Shown: piece by piece, positions 26,505 to 46,173 of the stretch
Position numbering within the stretch: the stretch's first letter is position 1
Layout: every line of letters begins with the position of its first letter
DNA from: Bugulina stolonifera
Lineage: Eukaryota > Bryozoa > Gymnolaemata > Cheilostomatida > Bugulidae
NCBI GenBank assembly: GCA_935421135.1
Contig: OW285189.1
Coordinates: 10,189,072-10,253,071, forward strand
DNA: 64,000 bases
Direction: 5' to 3'
Program-made: the position numbers and the translations under genes
Notes under the pieces: model-generated
Seen by the model: the letters and a program-made list of their open reading frames with translations, nothing else
Databases searched by the model: none
Told to the model about the DNA's origin: nothing

Positions 26505-28843
26505 ACCAATATTCTTCATGGTATGTAGCTAAATCCATGTTGCTCATGGACCAACAACTCCCAAACAAATGATGAGTGTAGGTTCCTATCTTGTGTTGGC
26601 ATGTTTTGTGGTTAATTTGATTGATGTGCATTATAATACATATTAATATTCTATTATGTGTATGTGTACAACTGTACATGTAGTTGCGTCTACTGTTACT
26701 GCAACTACTAGTTTTATTTCATGTGTTCAATGCAACGCTAGTCATGGAATTAACTGGTAAATTTATGATTTTTGTATAATTATTATGATTATTATCTACA
26801 GTGCAAATTATATGGATTATTATAATTGGTACATACATGTACTACAGTGTACATAGTGTAATAAACTTCTTGTAATGCAAAGGGTGGTGTTGCGCATATG
26901 TTGGCATAGGAGCAGACTTGAGACAAGTATAAAGGGTGAGCTCTCTACAGTGTGCTGACCAACAGGTCAATCTGATTAGTCAACCATCTGGTTAACTGTC
27001 AGTGTGCAGTTTACAGATTACTATGTAAATACTCAGATAATAGTCATTGACTGTTAGTTATAATTATAACTATGCAATTCCTCTTTCATACTGGGCATGT
27101 GTCCCTTCTACTAGTATGGCATGTGATGAAGATGAATCTAATTGTGTGATAATGTTACTTTGTAAATGGCTGTTTCACAACCCCAAGGTCAAACCCAAAT
27201 ACCCCAATCATAAACCAGCTCAGATCCTTGTAACTATCAATAATTGCGAAATAATCCTCTGGTATGTATCAGTACAACAACGGTTTTACCTAGTGTGTAC
27301 AGGGCCTACCCACTGAACTATAACATGCATTGTACAGGGTAGTACTAACTAATAATCATGTGATGGATATAGATGTAATCTGGCATTCACAATCTCTTTA
27401 AAAGGAAAATATAATGTAAACAAAAAGTGTAGCTGTTATGCTATAGTGTGAACACTCAGTTTACAAAATGTATACCAAGTTAGTGGTAAGAGGCTTTATT
27501 ATTAGTGTAGAGCACATTCTATTCTAAACACATAGTACAGTGTATGTCATACACTGTACTATGTACAATAAATACCATGTAGTTCCTTGTGTGGAACACT
27601 TGCTAGCTTTTACTCTCAAGTACTCCAGCCCACACAATACAGAGACCTACCCCTACACAACAATTTTTTGAAAATGTCAGTTAGGAAACAAATGTTTAAA
27701 ATGCAACTAAAGAGCGAAAAGTTAACCTAAAAGATCCCACAACAGTTGAAACCCAATTCAGAACATCCAGTTCACAATATTGTTGTTTGCAAAATGTCTG
27801 TATACCTTGTTTTAAGGCTCAGCTCACCTTTACCTGTTTGTGTGTTGATAGAGGTCATATCATTGATAGGTTAGAATTTGCCAACGACGTATAGCGTAAA
27901 TAATAGATGTGCTCTCTTCTAGAGTAAGGAAGAGAATAACTGCGCACAATATTGGTCATTGGCGAGTACACGATTGAGATGGGGCTGTTTACAAATGGGC
28001 ATTACTAACTGGGTGTTTGGCCACTAAATAAACCTTCTGGCTTGATGCTTCAAGACAGTTGTAGTCTGCATAAACATCTCCATTTCCTCATAATAACTGA
28101 TTCAAGAGTTTTATAGAAAGTATCCAAGAATCTGTAACAACCCACAGACTGCTCTTATATTACATTATGTGTATATGTGTTTACATTGGATATGTATGCA
28201 TTCTAGTAAATTAACCAGGAAAATCCTCAATCAATAATAATCTGTCTATTGCTCAATTTGATGATTCAGTTTCGTTATATCATGCGACTATGATTGTATG
28301 TCACTGATTATCTATACTCTTGTAGATTGTAGAGGGTGGGTGTAGAATAATAACTTTATGTGTAGCTACTTGTATGTGTAGCTGTATGAATAGGCCTAAA
28401 TATATTATATTATTACTCCTCTTGTTGTATATAGGTTATTTGACTACAAGGGGATAAATGATTTTGATAAGTGAATTATTTATCCTCAATTTAGCCAAGA
28501 TGGTATTATTCTAGTTACTGAGTGGCGATACAAAGTGTACCTGATTAAAACTTAAACGCTCAACTGATACTGAAAACAAGTACCAATATCAGATGGCACT
28601 TGAAAGTTAGATAATACTATTTCCAAATATTACATTTGCTGATAACTTATCTGGTTTTGCAATAAAACTGTATAACTACATTATGTATGTATATAGGCTG
28701 AACAGCAGCAATAGGCAGTAGGATACACACTGCACAGTACATAAACATGTCGTATAACTGTACATAAACATGTCGTATAACTGTAATTTGACTCCTAGTT
28801 AATTTAGATAACTTGACAAAAACTTGAGCTCTTGGTAGCATTA
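26505..28843. other. Gene-free region between solo LTR and MITE
   Basis: No exon or RNA gene is recognised in 2.3 kb of AT-rich sequence. The only structure seen is the perfect palindrome at 27530-27564. Confidence 0.5.
27530..27564. repeat. Perfect 17-bp palindrome with 1-nt centre
   Basis: ACATAGTACAGTGTATG is followed by a single T and then its exact reverse complement. It could be a short hairpin or a dimeric protein site. Confidence 0.9.
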
Positions 28844-29160
28844 TTAAGGTGCAAACACACGAGAGCGTTTTAGAGCAAGCGTTTTCTAAGCAAGCGTCAA
28901 ACGCCATGGCCTTGATAAACACATGGGGCGAACGGAGAGCGCGGCGATTTGCCAACTAGCCAATGACGTGTCAGTAGGTATTCAGCCCGCGATAGCCCAC
29001 GTGTTTATGTTTACTAACTTTGTTCATCAGCCAATCAGCGGCGAGCGAATCGCCTCAATACTTCAGCTGGCTCAGCTTGAGCGTTTTGAGAGCGTTGGCA
29101 CTCTGGCGATTCGCTAGCGCCAAATTCGCTCCAAAACGCTCTTGTGTGTTTGCACCTTAA
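28844..29160. mobile_element. piggyBac-like MITE with TTAA target site
   Basis: Ends read GGTGCAAACACAC with GAGAGCGTTTT at the left, and the reverse complement of GGTGCAAACACAC with AAGAGCGTTTTGG at the right. TTAA lies immediately outside each end (28844-28847 and 29157-29160). The 317-bp span has no transposase. TTAA duplication is the hallmark of piggyBac-type transposases. The interior is much richer in GC than the surroundings and is built from GAGCGTTTT-like words. Confidence 0.8.
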
Positions 29161-30662
29161 AGATTTGACGTGTAAATTGAAAGATCACAACTTGAGTTCC
29201 CAAACAGTCTCTGACGAATAGCCTCCATAGTGAATGCTGTTAGGTGCAGTATTGGAGAAAATTGGATAGTCTTAGTTCCTTGTTTGTGGTTAGAGCAAAG
29301 GAGGTCAACCAATACAATACAAAGAAGACATTTCTTCTGCTTTAGTTTTAGCAAAGAACAAAGGCTAGCATCACAGTGTTTGATAATCTCAAAGACCTTA
29401 AACACAAAATCATTTACAAAACACACAGTTCTGAACGATCACCAACTCTGGCACATGATGTTGTGTACAAACAGTGCATAATCCTTTGAAACCAGAGCCC
29501 AGTTCTTCTATTACTATCCTACGTTGCATAACCAAGACTGGTTTGTTGCATTGGTAGGTTGATTCTATTGCTCATAACCATGGTAGGATATGGCCATAAA
29601 CTGCATATATTAATAGTACATGTAGCATGTTTAGCAGGTAGTCAACCTGGAGTTGGTAAATCAAGTACAGAGCTCAACCTTGAAAGCAATAGTGTATCAT
29701 TTTGGCTTCTACACAAACACTCATTTGTATATTACATGTGTGTACATGTATAACTGCTTATACTATTGCATTATTACTAATACATATTATTCTTCTATTA
29801 TAATACTGCTTTTATGTTGCTTTCAGTCACAGTATGTATTATTTGTATTGTGACAAACATACAATAATTATGGTGACAGACTGAAAGCTTCATTAGATTT
29901 TTTATTGATTTTCAACAAGGCGTATTACAATAATACATTGATTGTACATGTATTGCATGGAAGGAGAATATACATGTCCTAGTTATTGATCAAGTGGTTA
30001 AAGAAATAGGCCAGTGTTTGCTAGTTTGTGATATTCATAGAACACTGTAAGTGGCTAATGCTGCAGGTACTAACAGTACACTGTGCACTGGAACAATTAA
30101 ATGTAGCAGCAGGGGAGGGGGGTTGTCAGCAACTCACTATGGAAAGGACAGAACTAGTATTTTACATACAGTGGAATATTGTATATAAACTCATCAGTAA
30201 TAATTTGTCCGAAGTAACAGCAAGGAGTAGGATTCGACATAATAGATATTTGAAACAATCGTATTTATTTTATTATATAACTGCACATGACAAAACAAAA
30301 TGCCTGTAAACAGTAAAAATTTGAATACAAGTATTTTGAAAGTTCATAAAATTGTACAAAATATACCATTTCATACTATGTAGATTATCTGTATTATTTT
30401 GATAAACGTCATAGACTTGCTGGTAAAATTTTACTAATAAAAGTAGAAAATTATGAAAAATGAAACAATTAGGAAACAAATATAGCAGAACTGCCAATAA
30501 AGTTTTGTGAATTATGTTTGGAGGAGCTAAGTGGGCCCAGATACCAGTAGAATTATATTTTGGAATTTTACCTAGGCCTACACTTTAATAGCCTAACTGA
30601 AGAATAGTCACTATTTAGTTGTTAGAGGATATTGGCCAGAGTAAACGAAGTGATAGTTGTGT
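29161..30662. other. Intergenic region 3' of the BRI3-like gene
   Basis: No coding exon is recognised. About 29240-29370 resembles 49085-49215 (shared GGTGCAG, GATAGTCTTA, CTCCTTGTTTGTG-like and GCAAAGAACAAAGGCTA words), marking a dispersed repeat. The end nearest the gene probably contains its 3' UTR. TTTATT, the complement of AATAAA, occurs at about 30265. Confidence 0.5.
29240..29370. repeat. Dispersed repeat, copy A
   Basis: It is collinear with 49085-49215 at moderate identity, ending in the shared word GCAAAGAACAAAGGCTA. Its family is not recognised and its ends are not defined. Confidence 0.6.
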
Positions 30663-33600
30663 CTATCCACTAGTGTATCCACAGTTGGTACATTGACGTT
30701 CTCTCATAGCCAGACAGCACAGTATACCAATGGGAAAGAAGAATATAGCCAGGAAGATAGCACAACACCCATAGTGGTCAGTAAAGTTGCCCATCTACAA
30801 CATCAGAGAACAAGTTAATATTTAGCCATAGCTAAGGAAGGAGTAGGTGAGGGTCTACAGAAGATTGAGTAGCTGATTATTACTTAGCTGATTATTGGAA
30901 CCAGGTTTTCAACAAATGAAGTCAGCTAACCTACTAGGTTATACTGAAATCAGTTTCACTGTGTGAATTTAGTAATTTACTAATGCATACTTCAACCATC
31001 TAAACACATTCAACCCATCAATCAATGAGGTCATTTCTACTGGCAGTTAGACAACAGTATAATATTTCACTGTTTTCATGAACTTGTCCGCTATGTTAGC
31101 CCGTGATTCACGATGAAAACCTAACACAACATGCTGGGAGCTCTTATCTGGGTGATCACAACCCCCATTCTTTTGCATCAATGGTTACCAGTAGAATACC
31201 ATTTCCTTATTTTAGTTGTAATGAGACTGCCACTGCGAGACGCTAGTCATACCACATAACAGTAACAGGCAAAGTACAATGTACTTATGACTAGATTAAC
31301 ACATTCATAATGTGTGAATATCGATGGACACCAGATAACATGACCATGAATATAGAATGAGGCGTAGCAAATGCCAAACAGCCATGATTCCCACATGATT
31401 AGTGATTTAAGTCTGTTGTCTCCCAGCCATATTATTGCACTGCATGGTAAAATTTTGCGAAATAATGGAAACTTGGCTGTTAAACAGGTGAAACAGTGTC
31501 ACAATAGTGGGTGTAGGCACACACAATATCCATGTATTATAGGGACTACAAGTAGGCTATGTGCTATTACCTACTAGTATGTACATGTATTACCTACTAG
31601 GGAGTATTACCTACTAGTAACTACATAAATCTTGATACTTACCCTACAATTGGGACATCCACCTGTTTGTACAACTGTAACAGCAGGAGATGCAGCTGCT
31701 ACAGTAACATGTGATGTGGTTACAGGCGGTGCATAGGCTCCAGCAGGGTAACCACCCTGTGGGGGCGGATACTGTCCCTGTGGTGGATACTGTCCCTGTG
31801 GGGGATACTGTCCTTGAGGAGGTGGGTATTGGCCTTGGGGAGGATAAGGCTGCTGAGGTGGGTAAGCACCTAAAGTACAAAGCACATAATAAAGTAACTG
31901 TTGGCAAATGCTACAAATTGTAACGTGGCAATTATATTTGAAAATAGAACAAAGATCCTTAACAACGGAGAATTCCCTAAAACACTCAGTGAAACGGTTT
32001 GGGCCATAAATACACACAAAACCTTGCAAATATTTTGAAGTAATATTGGCTTGCGAGCTTGTGATGGCCTTGATTGATACGCAAATGCTCTATCAACATG
32101 GAATCCATATGTGTAGATATTTACAGTCTAGGCGCTTGTTTGATGAGGGTACAAATTTTGTTTGTTGAAGGGCAAAGAGGTTTAGTTACAAGTACATTCA
32201 TTATGATACCAGAATAATTCTATGGCATGGATGTTGTTCTGGATGTAAGTACAGGTACATGTAGGTAGGTAGGCAGGTAGGTAGGTAAGTAAGCATAATA
32301 TCCAGCATCTGCCCTACTTTGGTCTCAGCTATGGCTTGGCTTACTGCCAAAAAAGTTACTGATCACACTATATATAATATTATTGGATGGATCTACCCGC
32401 AAAAAACATGTAGTCACATGCCACTATTTGCACTTTCACTACTTTCCTCCGCCTCTGGTAAACTTAAGGTGCGTTTACACTACACCAACTTCGACACCAA
32501 CTCCAACCTCCAACTCCAACTTTCAGCCCAGCTTCAACCTCCAACTCCAACCTTCAGCCCAACTCCAACTCCAAAGTGACAAACATTCAAAATCATTAGC
32601 TTCGGATTCTCAGATTAGGCCTACATTACATCCCCTTTCAACTTAAAAATTGTGATTTATAGTAATAATTCAGTGACCCACATTTTGACGTACGTTATTA
32701 CAATTACATATAATATGTTTACATTGTGCACTTGGATGACATAGGTAGACATAGCTCTACAATAACACTAGCAGCTACATAATGATAGTGAATAATAGTT
32801 ACTACTCAAGCTTAGGCCTATGACATAACCTAATAAGCTGAATTTGGTAAGCAAGTCCCAACAAAATGAAAATGAATGAGAATCCTTTAATGACATTTAT
32901 TATGATCATTATGATCATCATAATCGGTTCTTAATTCACTAACAATTCAAACGATCATAATGATAATCGGATCATAGTAATACTCTACTGAGAACCATTC
33001 TGATTCTCCATTGACTATGACTACACTATAAACTATAATGCATAAATAATTAATTTAGTTTGTTAAGTTAGTAATAGTTGAGTAATTATTATCTATTTAT
33101 CATGTATAATTATTAATTATAATAGTACTAAAATTTAAATTAATACAATTATAATATTATAATTATATATTAATATTTCAAAATATAATAATTATAATAA
33201 CAATATTAATATACATGTAGGCCTATATACATATTATTTTTAACATAATTTTATATTACAGTTATATTTATTATTAATTATACTTAATATAAATATTTAT
33301 TTATTATAATTATCTAGATCTCGGCTACATATAAATATATGTCATCCAATTATTTTTATATTTTAATTTTTATAGCTAATAAATATAATTATAATTAATA
33401 AATAAAAATTAAAAAACAGTTTAAAGCTAACATACATTATATTCTTACAGTGTAGTTTCAGTTTATACTTGAATTTCAATTAAAAAATAATTTTTTTCCA
33501 TTTTCACCATCCTATGACTATCACTATGACTATGAGTCACTGACTATCTATTCTATCTACTAACTATGGCTACGACTATTTTTTCCACCAAACCAACTAA

Positions 33601-33685
33601 GCCCAGTTATGGTTGTAATTTATTTTAGTAGATAAACTAAAATTAACAAACCTTTAGCTTCATAGGGTGGTGGAGGTGCAGACAT
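30663..33685 (-). CDS. BRI3: BRI3-like (brain protein I3) small membrane protein, three exons
   Basis: Coding exons on the minus strand are 33685-33652, 31869-31643 and 30794-30663. Phases join to give 130 residues. The N-terminus (MSAPPPPYEAKG) and a run of YPPQGQ-type repeats form a Pro/Gln/Tyr-rich cytosolic tail like that of LITAF and BRI3 proteins. The second exon ends in GGCPNCR, the first half of a bipartite Cys-x2-Cys knuckle. The last exon supplies a hydrophobic segment (AIFLAIFFFPIGILCCLAM) and the second knuckle, CTNCGY. This CxxC-hydrophobic-CxxC order is that of BRI3 and the LITAF domain, in which the segment inserts into late endosome/lysosome membranes and the Cys pairs bind zinc. 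BRI3 rather than LITAF is favoured by the short spacing and the ending directly after the second knuckle. Confidence 0.9.
32256..32295. repeat. GTAG microsatellite in BRI3-like intron 1
   Basis: Imperfect AGGT/AGGC/AAGT tetranucleotide repeats. Confidence 0.8.
32465..32580. repeat. Possible single MITE end plus CAACTCCAAC repeat
   Basis: TTAAGGTGCGTTTACAC resembles the end of the piggyBac-like MITE at 28844. It runs into irregular CCAACTCCAACCTCCAAC-type repeats. No matching opposite end is seen, so it is at most a half element. Confidence 0.4.
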
Positions 33686-35008
33686 TGCTTGTTCTGTGAT
33701 GAGTTAAATCAAAGAGGAACTATTAAACACCACCTCGGGAAAGGTCTACAGCAAGAATGACGCCCTTCTGCAACAGGAACTTCCTTCTTGAGATATCCAT
33801 TTTCTAATCGAAACGTAACTCTAGTAGTATACTATAGGAGTTGTAAGCGAGGTAATGGTCCGCACCAGCACCAATACATTTTGGCACGCGCATTTTGGAA
33901 GGGACTTCCCCGTTCACTAATTTCATATATAGAGTTATCTTTCCATGAAAGATAAGAACAGACAACTCTTCTCAAACCCTTATAACCAGTTACAGTGTAC
34001 ATTATTCTACTACAATATTATTTTTGTACACAGTACATGGTACATCCATGAGCTACCTGCAGTAGCTTGAAATGTCACTATGTGACCTAATAACTAACAC
34101 TGCACATCCTCTATTTGCACTGCAGTGCATGCATTATTCATACCTTACCGCACACACACACACACCTGGGATTAGTAACAGGAAGCAAAACTGGTAAATT
34201 TTTTAAGTGGAGCAAACTACGTGGTGCCCATAATTGAACTAAATGACACTTGACAGTGTCTTGTAGCAAGTTTGCTGGCAGGTACTTAATCAGGGTTATG
34301 GATGGTTTTCTATAATTATAAAAGTTGTACACCAAGGTTTGTGGTTGCAAGAAAATATCCTTTCCTAGAACCACTGCTACTAAACAGGTGTCTGTATTTT
34401 GGTTGATGATTGCATCAAGATCCAAGAAAGTAAAGAACCAACAAACTACAACAAGAAAAGCAACTTGTTCAGAATAAGAAAAACTGAAACACTGTTTGGT
34501 TATTCTCTTTCAATGAATAATATTATTGAGAGTAAGTAGTTTATTGCATAATATTAATCTGCATATTCTCCACTAGTGAAATTATGGTGAAGGATGGAGA
34601 ACAACATTTAGCACCCTGTCATATTGACCATATGACTATGATTTAGCAGCAATACTGGATTAATAATAAACAATACCAAATTATATAAATCTAGATAATC
34701 TGTAAATCAATAATAACTATAAAACATGACTCATCAAAATGTTAGACTAGCTGATTGCCAAGATTGAAGTGAATGAAAGAACAGTTTATAAGCTAATGGG
34801 TTAGATTCAAGTAGCATTGTAGTAGCATAACCCTATATATGGTTAGATACATACGTTTGAAAGAATAGATTAATGTTGCACATGGCCACTAAAATTGATT
34901 TACAAAAATCATATTAAAATCAAGGTCAAAGCTAAGCAGGTAGACTCAGTTATGTTCTATAACTGACTAGGACATTGGTGAATATAATCACAGTCTATAT
35001 AGCCTCAG
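33686..35008. other. Intergenic region between BRI3-like gene and AK3
   Basis: It holds the promoter side of the BRI3-like gene and the 3' side of the kinase, both on the minus strand. A short CA tract lies at 34147-34164. No exon, RNA gene or clear promoter element is seen. Confidence 0.5.
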
Positions 35009-42477
<7,469 letters not shown>

Positions 42478-43386
42478 TATAACGATTTAAATTTGCACAA
42501 GTTCAGTGACATAAAAATACAAAGCCAAAAAATGTGAATTATCAAATAGAGCTGATGTTGATGTGATTATAATTTAAAAATTAAGAATTGCAAAAATAGC
42601 AACAGATTTCGGCAAAGATTTGATTGCAGTGCCTAAAGGAAATGAAGAATATAGCAATCATAATGTACTCGCTTGGACGCAGCTGGGCAAACAAATCCAA
42701 AATACATTTGTATTATTTTGAACAAATCCGCATCAGATGATTTTTGATTGGCTTCGATCCATGGGCACTTCACTTGCATACAGAATACTAAGCTCTATGG
42801 GCAATTGTAAGCCAACAAGTTGTCCTCTCTCTCAACTGCTAGTAGACTACTTAGAATGACCAAGAGGCAAGAGCTTATTAGTTATTTATTACTCTATGCT
42901 GGGCACTAATAAATTATTAGTGCCCAGCGGCAGCAAGCATAGAGTAACTAATCTATCTTCTTTGACTATGGTGCCCTATCCTACCCATGTTCTGATCCAT
43001 AGAAAATAACTCTTCAAAAGTCTCCATTTCTCAGAAGGAGCAAGAGCAAGATCAGAATATTATTCTAATCTTGCGCCTTGTTCTGGTCCATGATATAAAA
43101 ATGTACAACATGGAAGTTGTCCCCTATTTATTCCACCCATTTCTGTGCTTTCGAATGCTTTGCTACGAAGGGAAGTATGAACCGTTTGAATAGTTCAGGA
43201 AGACATATTGGTAGTGTTCGTACTATTTCCGAACCTGAAAAGGCAGTGCCACGACTACAGCCCTTATCTGCTTGTGTGTGAGATTTCACAGGCAGAGTAC
43301 TTCGCAAGGAACTTATATCGTCAGGTTACAATTCAACTCAGACTGTTCCATTCATAAAGGTTTTTTTTGTTGTTAAAAGCTTCAGT
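42478..43386. promoter_or_regulatory. Shared upstream region of AK3 and thioredoxin
   Basis: These 909 bp separate the two divergent start codons, so both promoters must lie here or in untranslated exons within it. No TATA box is convincing. A hairpin-forming repeat lies at 42889-42947. A short open frame at about 43178 has no recognisable product. Confidence 0.5.
42889..42947. repeat. Imperfect hairpin-forming inverted repeat
   Basis: TTACTCTATGCT then GGGCACTAATAA pairs with TTATTAGTGCCC then, after an eight-base bulge, AGCATAGAGTAA. It may be a tiny MITE or a palindromic site. Confidence 0.8.
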
Positions 43387-43440
43387 ATGTCTACAGTGCA
43401 ATCTATAAATACCCTGGTAAGCCCCATGTATGTATGTATG

Positions 43441-43471
<31 letters not shown>

Positions 43472-46173
43472 GAATTTGCAGACTGATACTGCTCACTTAT
43501 AGTGATAGTGTTGTGTGGTGTTAGTCCATTGTGATTCATTCAATCAATCTCAATGAAATTGTCGGATTGACATCAATTAATTTATTATTAGTTAATTAAT
43601 CAAAAATAAAAACAAAAAAGGCGATAGAAGCGTTAATTAATCAAACATAAAAACAAAAAAGGCGATAAAAGCGTTAAAGTAAAGAAAATCTAATCATTTG
43701 AACCTTGTCTTTTCTCTAGCTGTAGGTCTGATAAAGGCTTTGTAAAAGTGCAAGAGCGGCGGTAGTGTCACGTGTGAGCCAATTTTAATTTAGGATTATT
43801 AATAGTAGTACGAGACGCATTTTTATATAGATTTATTACCTAATATTTCGTTACTTGTCCAAGTAAAAAACTCTCGGAAATTGGGGACATAGACGGCTAC
43901 CTGCTAAGCTGGATCCATGACTTCCTAACAAATCGTACACAGCGAGTAGTACTACAGGGCACCGCCTCTGGCTCACTGGCTGTCACATCAGGTGTCCCAC
44001 AGGGATCGGTCTTGGGACCGGTTCTCTTCCTCATCTTCATTAATGATCTCCCTGACTGCCTAGACTGTTCTTGCGCCCTGTTTGCAGATGACACACTTGT
44101 TTACCAGGAGATAATCTCAGCCGATGACTGCCACAGCTTCCAGAGGAACCTAGACTCACTAGGCGCCTGGTCAGAAAAGTGGGGGGGATGTCATTTAACA
44201 CGTCCAAAAGTAAAATAATGAGCTTCAACTCTACTACCAGTACCTCTGACTACACGCTGAATGGATCAAAGCTAGAACATGTTGACTCAACTCGATACCT
44301 CGGTGTAACGCTACAGTCAGATTGCAGATTCGATAATCACATATCCAAGAAGGTACTAGTTGCCAAAAGGCAGTTAGGAATGATTTTCAACCGCAACCCC
44401 TACCCAGTCAGGCTAGACAGTCCTGTTCCGTTATCACTGCCAATTTATTGCATTATAATAAGTTTAATACTGTCCACCCACTGACCAACCCATGTACCAT
44501 ATGCGGCACACCCCTTCTTCCCTCTAGGGCGGTCCAGTGTGATGAAGAAGTTGACAGTAAGTTGACAGTAAGTAACATCATCAGAGGATAAATGAAGTTC
44601 TGAAAATTAAGGGCTACTTTATATAATGGAAGTACATCAAAGAAAAAGCTAAGGAAGTGAATTAGGTTAAGAGTAAAGCTACGAAGTTATTTACACAATA
44701 GAGTTACAAGATGAAAGGATGAAGTTATACTTCAAAGGCTAAATGTTCAAACTATTGCTAACAGATATACAGTTAATTATAGGTATAATAATTTTACATG
44801 AATATTTGGTTAGTGTTGATTAAGTTAGTTGTAAAATAGTTTTCGGGGGTAAGATTGTCCTTGTACGTTTAATTTTGGTTTATGTTGTCTGATGTGTAAT
44901 GCCTCTAGTATTTTTCTCCTAAGATTGTTCTTGGATCTGTTTTTTCTTAGTATAGGCCTAGATATAATTCTATCCATGCATATTATATTCAAAGTCATTT
45001 GTGTTCTCAAGATACAAAATATTATATTTTCTATCAATCAAATCACTAATCAGTCGATCTAGAATTTTAATCAACCTTGCTAAGGCTTAACGGATAAAAG
45101 AAACTGAGACATTACCACCTGACGTTGCATCTAGCTATAAAACCCTGTGGCAGTTATCTGTGTGACACAAGAGAAAGTAGGCTGAGGTCATTATATTTTT
45201 TGAAGCTCTACAATGTAGCCTACCCTCTTGAGTCTTGTTATGCTTCTTTTAGGGGGAACTAGACGATATCGGTAAAAATTCTGGTGGGAAGGCAATAATC
45301 ATAGACTTTCATGCCACTTGGTGTGGACCATGTAAAGTCATAGGACCAAAATTTGAGGTAAGAGTTGCTTATGTATTTTACTACTTTATACATTGCTCAG
45401 TTATTGCTCAGTTATTGCTCAATCTTGATGTGATTTATCCTTGATCTCGGACAATAAAGTTAAGAATAAACTATGTTGGCTATCAACCTACTTTGTAATT
45501 TTGAAGTGTAATGTTAGTCCCATGAGATACTGACCAATATTTAAAGTACAAGATAATGGGATTACTGTATTACAGGCGATGACTAAGGAATTTCCTAGCG
45601 TAATTGGTTTAAAAGTAGACGTGGATGAAGCCGAGGTAGGTATAATGTCTTCCTGAGAATCATGGGTGGTGTTATATACCAACTTTGCTACCCAGTCTTT
45701 CTTTGCCACTTTGCGCACACTAGTTGAACTCCTAGTAATTTTGCAATGATATAATGTAACTGTAACTCGACTAGGTGTTAGTTCTGATATAATGCAACTC
45801 ATTTGATTTTCTCTTTGAGGTTGGATGAAATATCACCCATATACATGTATATATATGACTTTGTTTCTATGGTAACACTTGCTAGTGGCGTCGTCTCACA
45901 ACCATTTGGCCCGAAAAGTCGTTCCATGATTTTACACATTAATGCAAGATGTAGTAGCTCTCACTGATGCTGCTGCCCTGCATTCCACTCGGGTAATGAG
46001 AGAATGAGAATTTTTATTTTCTCTTGTAGGAAGTGGCGGAGTCTATGGGAGTGACTGCCATGCCTACCTTTGTAGCACTGAAGTACGAGAACGGTTCAAG
46101 AACTGAATTAGGAAAACTAGTCGGTGCCAGTGAAGAAAAATTGAGGGCACTGTTTATAAAACACAGTAAATAA
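43387..46173 (+). CDS. TXN: Thioredoxin, four exons
   Basis: Coding exons are 43387-43416, 45253-45357, 45576-45635 and 46030-46173. All join in phase 0, giving 112 residues, close to the usual 105. Exon 2 carries the redox motif in [12 protein letters not shown]. Exon 3 has the [10 protein letters not shown] strand. Exon 4 has the cis-proline loop AMPTFVALK and ends [10 protein letters not shown]. The protein should reduce disulfides in the cytosol with thioredoxin reductase. Exon 1 codes for only ten residues ([10 protein letters not shown]) and was chosen because it ends at GTAAGC in the right phase and supplies the missing first strand; this is the least certain exon. Intron 1 contains a reverse-transcriptase fragment. 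The gene is divergent from AK3. Confidence 0.88.
43426..43470. repeat. TATG microsatellite in thioredoxin intron 1
   Basis: About eleven ATGT repeats begin ten bases after the exon 1 donor. Confidence 0.95.
43870..44485 (+). pseudogene. Non-LTR retrotransposon reverse transcriptase fragment
   Basis: The frame contains the finger motif [11 protein letters not shown], then [11 protein letters not shown] and the catalytic FADD, followed by YLGVTLQSD, an order typical of CR1/Jockey-type LINE reverse transcriptases. The 5' part of the element is absent. A frameshift in a G run near 44185 separates the catalytic part from the rest, and coding breaks near 44390. It lies in thioredoxin intron 1 and is inactive. 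A further Cys-x2-Cys piece (TICGTPLLP at about 44495) may belong to the same element. Confidence 0.88.

Noticed and set aside
11021..28843. Search for a second homeobox downstream of Hox4
   Set aside because: No WFQNRR-type recognition helix or YPWM motif appears in any frame.
43178..43281. Short ATG frame upstream of thioredoxin, considered as its first exon
   Set aside because: It lacks the thioredoxin first strand and ends in a stop without a suitable donor. The exon at 43387 fits phase and length better.
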